This document shows, one piece after another, positions 57,929 through 64,000 of a DNA stretch of 64,000 nt (the stretch's first letter is position 1; the number at the start of each line of letters is the position of its first letter). The DNA comes from Gaeumannomyces sp. JS-464 (lineage: Eukaryota > Ascomycota > Sordariomycetes > Magnaporthales > Magnaporthaceae), in assembly GCA_002197995.1 (NCBI GenBank), contig NGZR01000002.1:8866001-8930000 (forward strand), in the 5' to 3' direction. Under the pieces are notes generated by a model. That model was not told the DNA's origin and made no database searches. It saw only the letters and a list, made by a program, of their open reading frames with translations. Both the position numbers and the translations under genes were made by a program.

Positions 57929-60480
57929 TTAAACTTTTCGATTTTTTAATAGGATACGGGATTTTATAAAGAAAAAAGAAAAATGGAACGGAGCGAATAT
58001 GCATCGATTACCGCTTATTAAACGAGGTTACGATTAAAAATCGGTACTTTTTGCCTTTTATCGCCGAGTTGCGAAATAAGCTCGGCAAAGCTTAATATTT
58101 TACGGTTTTAAACTTACGGAAAGCTTATAGCTTAATACAAATTAAAAAAGGTTAAAAATGGCTTACGGCTTTTAAAATAAAACTTAAATGCTACGAATTT
58201 TTAATAATAACCTTCGGGCTTATTAACGTATTAACCACGTTTTAAAGGATAATTAACCACGTATTACGCGAATATTTTAACGTTTTCGTCCTCGCGTATT
58301 TGGATAATATTTTAGTTTTTTCGAAAACGATAAAAAAACATAAATAGCACGTATATAAAATGCTTTAAAAACTGCTTAATGCGAAGCTTTTTGTTAAATT
58401 AAAAAAGTGCCAATGGCATTTGCAAAAAGTCGCTTTTTTAAAATTCGTAATTACATTAAAACAAATTTGTATAAACCTTAAAAAAGTCGAAAAAGTTAAA
58501 AAATGGCTTACATTTAAAAACGTTATAAAAATACGAAGGTTTTTAAAGTTTTTAAACTTTTACCGACGGTTTATCCGTAATTATAGCATAATCGATATAC
58601 TATTTACGAACTTTACGAAAAATAACCATTAGTTTTATTAAGGAAAGCAAAAATAAAAGGCTTTCGAGTAATTACGAAACGCCGTATTAAAAAAACTAAT
58701 ATTGGTATTTTTAAACCTAAAAAAACCTTTCGAAATTAAAACTAACGCGTCGAATTACGCGATCGGCGGTTAACTTGGATAACGAAACGACCAAAAACGG
58801 TTGCACTTTTACGCGTTTTTTTCGCAAAAGTTAAATAAACCCGAGTTAAATTACTAAATTTACGATAAAAAACTTTTGGCAATTATTTAAGCATTTGAAA
58901 AATAGCGACCGCATTTTTGTAAAGCGAAACATTAGGTTATGGTATATATAAACCACAAAACCTAACGCATTTTACTATAAGCAAAAACTTAAATAAGCGA
59001 TAAGTTCGTTAAAACGAGTTTTTGCAAAACTATAACATCCGGATTAAATACCGGAAAAGGTTGGAAAACGGCCGGGGGACGCTTTAAGCCGACGACCGAA
59101 CCATTAGGTTGCAATATTTAAAAAAACACGAGTAATTTTAGCGGGAAAACTAAACGGGTTTTTGGTCCCGGCATAAAGGATATTCGCTAAAACGGTCCGA
59201 TAGGGAAAAGTTTAAACCCTAAAAAAAATCCAATAGGTTTATAGCTAGTTAGCATATAGCTATTAAAACGTAACCAAAACGTGGAAACGGTTATAATAAT
59301 ATTACAAATTTATAAAAACTTAAGCCGAAATATAAAACGCAATAAAAAATTGCGAAAGCTGCGCTAAAAACAAAGCCAGCAAATATAAGCTTTATAAGCT
59401 TTTGCAGCCATTGCTAACGCTAAGCGAAATATAGCAAAAAATTACTATAAATTTCGTTATTAAATTTCTTTAATTTAAAAAACCGTTAATTAAAGTAAAA
59501 TACGATAGTATATTAGTAATAGTAAATAGGTTTACTAAATACGCTTTATTTTTACCATATAAAAAAAGCAGCGACGTTACAAAGCTAACGTACGTTTTTA
59601 TTAAGCACGTAATAGCGGAACACGGCACGCTAAACCGCTTAATTACGAATAAAAATAAGCTGTTTATAAGCAAGTTTTAAAAAAGGCTTACGAATAGGCT
59701 AAAAGCGGAGCATTTTTTATTTATAACTTACCACTTTTAAATAAATAAACAAACGAAGCGGACGAACCAAACCATAAAATAATATTTACGTTATTACGTT
59801 AATTATAAACAAAACGATTAGGTATAATTACTTTTTATAGCTTAGTTCGCTTATAACAGTTTAATTTATAAAAGCATAAGAATTATACCGTTTTATACAA
59901 ATTATAGGTTTACGTTTACAACGTATAAAAAACCCAAAGCAGGAAAACATGCTTTAATAGCGGAAATACAAGTAATAAAGCTTACCAAATTGCATAAATA
60001 CCTTTAAGCAAAGCTAAAAAAGCTACGACACCGTATAGCTATTTAAGCAAATAAAAAAGGATTAAAAAACAAACTTTTAAAAAAGGGGATAGCGTTTATC
60101 TTTTTCGACGAAATATTAAAACGAAACGACCGAGCGATAAATTAAACCACAAAAAACTAGGACCGTTTAAGGTATTAAAAAAGGTTTCGAACGTAAATTA
60201 TAAATTCCGATTACCGCCAATTATAAAATCCCACCCGGTTTTTTATATTTTCCTATTCGAATTAGCGCTACCGGGCTTTAAAAACGACGAATTAGTGGAA
60301 ATTAACCCAAAACAAAAGTACGAAATCGAGAAAATCCTAAACCATAAGCTAAAACACAAGCCCAAAAAGTACCTAGTTAAATGGAAAAGGTACGGCTACG
60401 AAAAAAACACGTGGGAAAAAAAACCAACCTTAAAAATTGCTAAAACACTTTACGAAAGTATTAATTAAAACAATTATAAA
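57929..60480 (+). pseudogene. Gypsy E3 pol, RT to chromodomain
   Basis: [12 protein letters not shown] near 58030, AYLDNILVFS with YLDN at 58297-58308, and a 70-codon open segment 58420-58632 (LKFLNFYRRFIRNYS). RNase H is near 58720-59130. Integrase DRFTKYALFLPYKKSSDVTKL is near 59525, with AEHGTLNRL. The chromodomain YEIEKILNHKLKHKPKKYLV ... WKRYGYEKNTWE at about 60327-60440 is almost stop-free. This is the clearest chromodomain in the window and defines the element as a chromovirus. Confidence 0.85.
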
Positions 60481-60565
60481 AAGGTTAGCTAATAAAAAAA
60501 CGGTAAAGCGACGATTTTTTTTGGAAATACCCGCGATATTTTTAAAAAAAAACCGCTAATCCTTT

Positions 60566-60637
60566 TAGCCCAGCCGGAAATCGAACCCGGAACTTATAAA
60601 ATGGGTGTTATGGATAATACCGTTTTACCACTGGGTT
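60566..60637 (-). tRNA. tRNA-like module 2 of E3 (pseudo-tRNA)
   Basis: 72 nt. Acceptor AACCCAG with CTGGGCT (one RIP-type mismatch), TGG then D arm GTAA/TTAT with a 7-nt loop, and T arm CCGGG-TTCGATT-TCCGG. If RIP is reversed the anticodon stem becomes CATGA/TCATG with an 8-nt loop CACCCATT, so the anticodon is ambiguous. It is antisense to E3. Confidence 0.5.
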
Positions 60638-60761
60638 AAAAAAAAGCAGCACTTACCGGAACCAAATAGGGCAAAAAAGTTTGCACCGAACGGTTAGTAA
60701 AAAAAAAGAAAATAAAAGCTTAATAAACTCCGGGGTAAGCCCGAAAACTTATCGACTTTTA

Positions 60762-60832
60762 CGGTTATACCGGGATTCGAACCCGAAACTTCGGCAGGAA
60801 GACCAAAGCTACGCTTAATGCGTTATAAAACC
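60762..60832 (-). tRNA. tRNA-like module 1 of E3 (pseudo-tRNA)
   Basis: 71 nt, homologous to 27110-27180. Acceptor GGTTTTA with TATAACC, D arm ACGC/GCGT, anticodon stem CTTTGG/CCGAAG with an 8-nt loop TCTTCCTG, T arm TCGGG-TTCGAAT-CCCGG, discriminator G. Confidence 0.52.
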
Positions 60833-60899
60833 TAAGGAAATTGTTAAAAGGAGTTACAATTTACCCCGGTTAAAAAACGCAAACAAGTTTAAGTTAAAA

Positions 60900-61304
60900 T
60901 TAACTTCGGGCATTTGCTAGTCGGAAAAAACGGAAAGAGCCACAAAAGGCCTGGAAAGCGAGGCAGCTTAGCGAGCCGCTTAGTCGGCCTTTTCCCGCTC
61001 GATACGTTTTAGTTTTTCCACCGAGTTAATACCGCGACGCACCGCGCGCATTATTTTTTTTAGCCACATTCGTTTTTGCTTTCGAAAACGAAGGACTTTT
61101 TTTTCCGCCTTTTCCAGCTTAGCTTTAAATTTAAAATGCTAAACGACGATATTTCGAAATTCGAAAGGAAAAAGCTTTAAAACGTCACATTCCGAGCGAT
61201 TAATCCGAAAACATTCCACGCATTAAAACGAGTCCTAAAAGGAGGTTTTACACTTTTTACGCTTTAAAACCTTATAATAAACGTTTTCGCATTCGACCGG
61301 ACAT
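60900..61304 (-). pseudogene. Antisense ORF of Gypsy E3
   Basis: Starts MSGRMRKR at 61304, preceded by TAATAG. A deletion relative to E1 removes about 30 codons and shifts frame. The conserved frame then reads YYKVLKRKKCK, CVECFRINRSECD, FKAKLEKAEKKVLRFRKQKR, MWLKKIMRAVRRGINSVEKL. Differences from E1 are mostly RIP-type or conservative. Confidence 0.58.
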
Positions 61305-61418
61305 CCTATTAAAATAAAAAGGAATGGGAAAAGGTAAAAAAGGAAAGTATTTACCATTAACAAAAGGCAAAGCGATAAAACGTGGTTAAAAGGATTTGGC
61401 TTAAAAGGGGAAACCTAA

Positions 61419-61865
61419 TATTACGACTAGCATGTAAGCCTTTAAAACAGCAAAGTAAAAAGGGGCTTTAAAGTGGTGCTTTCGCCCCACCCCGGTTACG
61501 TGGAATTACGTAAACCAAAAAGGATTTGTGGATTTATAATAAAGCAATAAATCCAAAAAGGATTTGTGGATTTATAACAAAGCAATAAATCCAAAAGGGA
61601 TTTGTGGATTTGTAGTAAAGCCACAAATTTAACCCAATACAAAGCAAAAAGCAGCGTGTATATAAAAAATGGATTTTTTTTAATTTTAGGTAACTTTAAC
61701 TAAAGCTTCGGCATTAGTTAACTTAAGTTAGCTCCCAAGCATCCCCTAAGGCAAGCAATTAAATTTTTTTTTAAGTTACGTGTTCCTTTATTTACCAGCA
61801 CTAGCGATACTGTCCTTTCCACCCCCGAAGTGCCTTACCCTAAAAGCAAACCCTTAATTGTAACA
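61419..61865 (+). repeat. LTR family A, copy 4 (3' LTR of E3)
   Basis: 447 bp, TATTACGACTAGC-type start to TTAATTGTAACA. Triple U3 repeat at about 61515-61630, TATATAAAAAATGG box near 61660. It contains ATTAGTTAA at 61713-61721, complementary to the leader sequence that follows the 5' LTR of these elements. Confidence 0.9.
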
Positions 61866-62004
61866 AATTTGCGTTAATTATTAAAAGTTTTGCTAGTTTA
61901 AATTAAACTTTTATTTATTAATTTAAATAACGTTAAAGTTTTAATTGGTTAATATAATATGCTGCTTAATTTTCGAGCTAAATATTAAATAAAATTAATT
62001 GAAA

Positions 62005-62409
62005 TGTTATAATTAAAGTTTTACTTTTAAAGTAAAGCATTTAAAAAAAGGGTTAAAATAATGCATTTATTAATAATTTTAAAAAACTTTAAGTTTTAAA
62101 TTACAACGTTTTAATTACTTGTTTTAAAAAATATTTAAAAGCTAATTTAAGTTAATTAATGTTAAAACTTTTATTAAATTTATTAACACGAAAAAAGCTT
62201 ACCTTTTTATATATAATTAAACTGTTTTTACCGGGCTTGTTCGCTTTATTTACAAAATTATAAAACGTTTCGCTTTATTGCTTTACTAGCAAAATTATAA
62301 AGCGTTAAAAGCTTGCTTTGTTTAAACTCGTGTTACTACGTTTAAAAGCGGGGTTTTTCCTTTTAAGCTTTTAAACCGCTTGTTATTTTCTTTAGCCGTG
62401 GTTGTAATA
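62005..62409 (-). repeat. LTR family C, copy 2 (probable 5' LTR of E2)
   Basis: Starts TGTTATAATTAAAG after the conserved leader (AAATAAAATTAATTGAAA on plus). The first ~170 bp matches 35508 onward; the middle is divergent (TTATAAAACGTTTCGCTTTA-type repeats). The end at GTTGTAATA is tentative. Confidence 0.55.
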
Positions 62410-63822
62410 TAAAGCATTAATTACTTTTTTTCGGGCAGGGGTACTAGTTTAAAAAACCATACCGAAAAAAGCTTTGCATTACAAATCCGGCATTTTAAAT
62501 GCCGAAACGCTTTTAAAGCATATTTGCTTCCGTTTTACAGCTTGTATTAACACGGTTCCGGAAAACTACTTTTAACCGTAGCGGTTAAACTGATTTTTAA
62601 CGCCCGAGGGCTTAAAACGGGGTTATTAAACAAGCTTATAACTTATTTACAAAAACAGTTAAACTTTTTCCAATTTGCACCCGTTCGGCTTACTTTTTTT
62701 TATAAATATATAAGGTTTACGGTAGTTGTATAAAAAAATATACAACCGTTAAAGCATTTATAACGTGGTTACGCACTTTTCGTTTTACGAACGTTATAAT
62801 ATATAATAACGGGTTTAAAATAAAACACGAGGCAGTTAAATACGGTTAAGTAATTTATTATAACGGTTAACGAAAAAGCTTTAAACACGGCAAACTGGCG
62901 CGCTTTGCTAAAATATTCGACGGCGAAGCGGAAAAAGCCCGAATAAGCTTTCGCTACGCTATTCGAAGCTTTCGCAATTGCATTTACCATTTATGCTTTA
63001 ATAACACTTTAATAGCTAACGGCTTTTTAAGCACGGCTTTTAACAGTTCGTAAAAAGCTTTTAAAAAGGTTTATCGCTTTATAAATAAATTTTAAATACA
63101 CGTTTGCTAATTTTTAAGCTATACGAGAATTTTTAAAAACGAAAAGCAAATATTAAAGCAAAGTTAAACACGGCTTTTTTAATACCCTAATACGTTAAAC
63201 TAATAATAGCCGGCGTTAAAGCTTTAATTTAAAAAATAACTTAAAACGCTTAGAACTTTTAGTTTAAAAGTAACTTTTTAAAACGATATAAAGCTATAAG
63301 CTTTTCGTTAATATTATAACATACATTTAACGCTTTACAATTACACCGAAAGGTATTACAACGGTTAATAGCCGTACGTATAAGCTACGGAAATTTTAAT
63401 TAGTATTATTAAAATTTTAAATACGAGGGAGGACACCCGTGCCGTTATAAAAGAAATAAATCCCTTTTCCACTTTATATTTTGCAAACTAGTTAAAGTAA
63501 AAAAAACAAATAGCTTATAACAAACCTGGCCCCGGCTTTTAACAAACCCGGGTATTAAAAACGGCTGTTATAAAAGCCTTTCTTTTTTTACCTTGTTCGT
63601 TAAAGCTACCAATTATTACATTATCGCTAAACGATAATATTAAAGCTTATAAACCCGAATATTACTTATTTTTTTATTTTTTACATTTGTTTCCTTTTTT
63701 TATAACATGTACACTTTTTTTTGTATTACCCGGATTAATAATAAGCTTGTTAGTTTTTCGCAACCCCGGCCAAGTTTAAAAGTGGTTCCGAAAACCCCTC
63801 GTTTTAACCTAGCTATACTATT
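62410..63822. other. Unassigned RIP-mutated DNA
   Basis: AT-rich and stop-filled. A 73-codon open segment at 62769-62990 (minus, Ala/Phe-rich) has no family match I can make. Imperfect palindromes such as CGGCATTTTAAATGCCG (62491) and GTTGTATAAAAAAATATACAAC (62725) occur. Its identity is unknown. Confidence 0.35.
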
Positions 63823-64000
63823 TTATTACAATTAACATGCAAACCCTTTTAAAACGCAAGGTAAAAAGGGGTTTAAATGGTGTTTTTACCCCGCGCGCGT
63901 TAAAAACAAAAGTTACGTAATAAAATAAAGTTACGTAAATTAAAAAAGATTTATAAATTTGTAAAAACTTTAAATAAAATAACAAATTTAAAAAGAATTT
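63823..64000 (+). repeat. Partial LTR, family B-like, cut by window end
   Basis: Starts TTATTACAATTAACATGC (original TGTTACGATTAGCATGC) and continues through the conserved CAAGGTAAAAAGGGG and TTACGTAAT blocks seen in inverted form at 47150-47272. The rest lies beyond the window. Confidence 0.6.

Larger units (their letters stand above)
52650..61865 (+). mobile_element. Ty3/Gypsy chromodomain retrotransposon E3, full length with target duplication, holding pogo copy 8
   Basis: LTRs 52650-53096 and 61419-61865 are flanked by the identical 5-bp AATTT (52645-52649, 61866-61870). Without the pogo copy it is 7,353 bp. It has the same family A LTR as E1 but opposite orientation. gag, protease, RT, RNase H, integrase and chromodomain appear in the usual order, all RIP-mutated. 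Confidence 0.92.
35508..62409 (-). mobile_element. Ty3/Gypsy retrotransposon E2, split by D1, E5, D2 and E3
   Basis: Minus-strand chromovirus pieces in consistent order: 3' LTR 35508-36501, antisense cassette 36502-37620, chromodomain near 37650-37830, pol to 38194 (E5 inserted), pol 47273-50294 (solo LTR D2 inserted), gag 50830-52649 (E3 inserted), leader 61866-62004 and 5' LTR 62005-62409. The E3 target duplication AATTT confirms continuity of 52649 with 61866. The two E2 LTRs match only in their first ~170 bp and their outer flanks differ, so their pairing is tentative. Confidence 0.6.

Noticed and set aside
62761..62780. ACGTGGTTACGC after TA, resembling a pogo TIR
   Set aside because: Similarity ends after about 8 bases and there is no partner end or transposase nearby.
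1..64000. CRISPR array, prokaryotic defence system, biosynthetic cluster or rRNA genes
   Set aside because: No regularly spaced direct repeats with unique spacers, no prokaryotic gene arrangement, no enzyme cluster and no rRNA sequence; the unexplained structure is all transposon-derived.

Overview
The window looks like a repeat-rich, accessory-type region of a filamentous ascomycete (Pezizomycotina). Three signs support this: short GT-AG introns, gene families common in such fungi (DUF3176 membrane proteins, CVNH lectin-like proteins), and pervasive damage typical of repeat-induced point mutation (RIP). In the AT-rich parts CpA/TpG is depleted, TpA is abundant and CpG is kept, so old coding regions carry many in-frame TAA/TAG codons. 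I see no intact transposon.

Layout. (1) 1-1107 and 12063-13325 are two halves of one DUF3176-family gene. They are separated by two back-to-back insertions: a 771-bp GC-rich element with an 8-bp target duplication (1108-1878) and a 10,176-bp long-TIR element with a TA duplication (1887-12062). Removing both restores the reading frame exactly. (2) The 10-kb element contains a RIP-mutated Tad1-like LINE, itself split by a Fot1/pogo-like element at 6519-8377. (3) 13326-16420 is a short GC-balanced island with a reverse-strand CVNH gene (14250-14925) carrying a probable frameshift, and little else that can be supported. (4) 16420-64000 is a nest of decayed elements: one family of Fot1/pogo-like transposons (about 1.86 kb, TIR starting ACGTGG, TA duplication; eight complete copies counting the one inside the LINE), a related 404-bp MITE, and at least five Ty3/Gypsy chromodomain retrotransposons (called E1, E2, E3, E5, E6 here), plus solo LTRs.

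Nesting. E6 gag is broken by a pogo copy (20065-25649) that holds two further copies, and by two truncated pogo ends that adjoin E1. E1 holds a pogo copy. E2 (about 35.5-62.4 kb) is broken by E5, E3 and a solo LTR. E5 and E3 each hold a pogo copy. E3 has a clear 5-bp target duplication (AATTT).

Most unusual signal. Between the chromodomain and the 3' LTR, several of the Gypsy elements carry an antisense cassette. Reading inward from the 3' LTR it has a splice-donor-like GTAAGT, a conserved Cys-rich/basic coiled-coil ORF of about 156 residues, and (in E1, E2, E3) two tRNA-like modules with recognisable acceptor stems, T arms and Pol III A/B-box-like motifs. The cassette is shared by elements whose LTRs have diverged, so it looks like a retained component and not a chance insertion.
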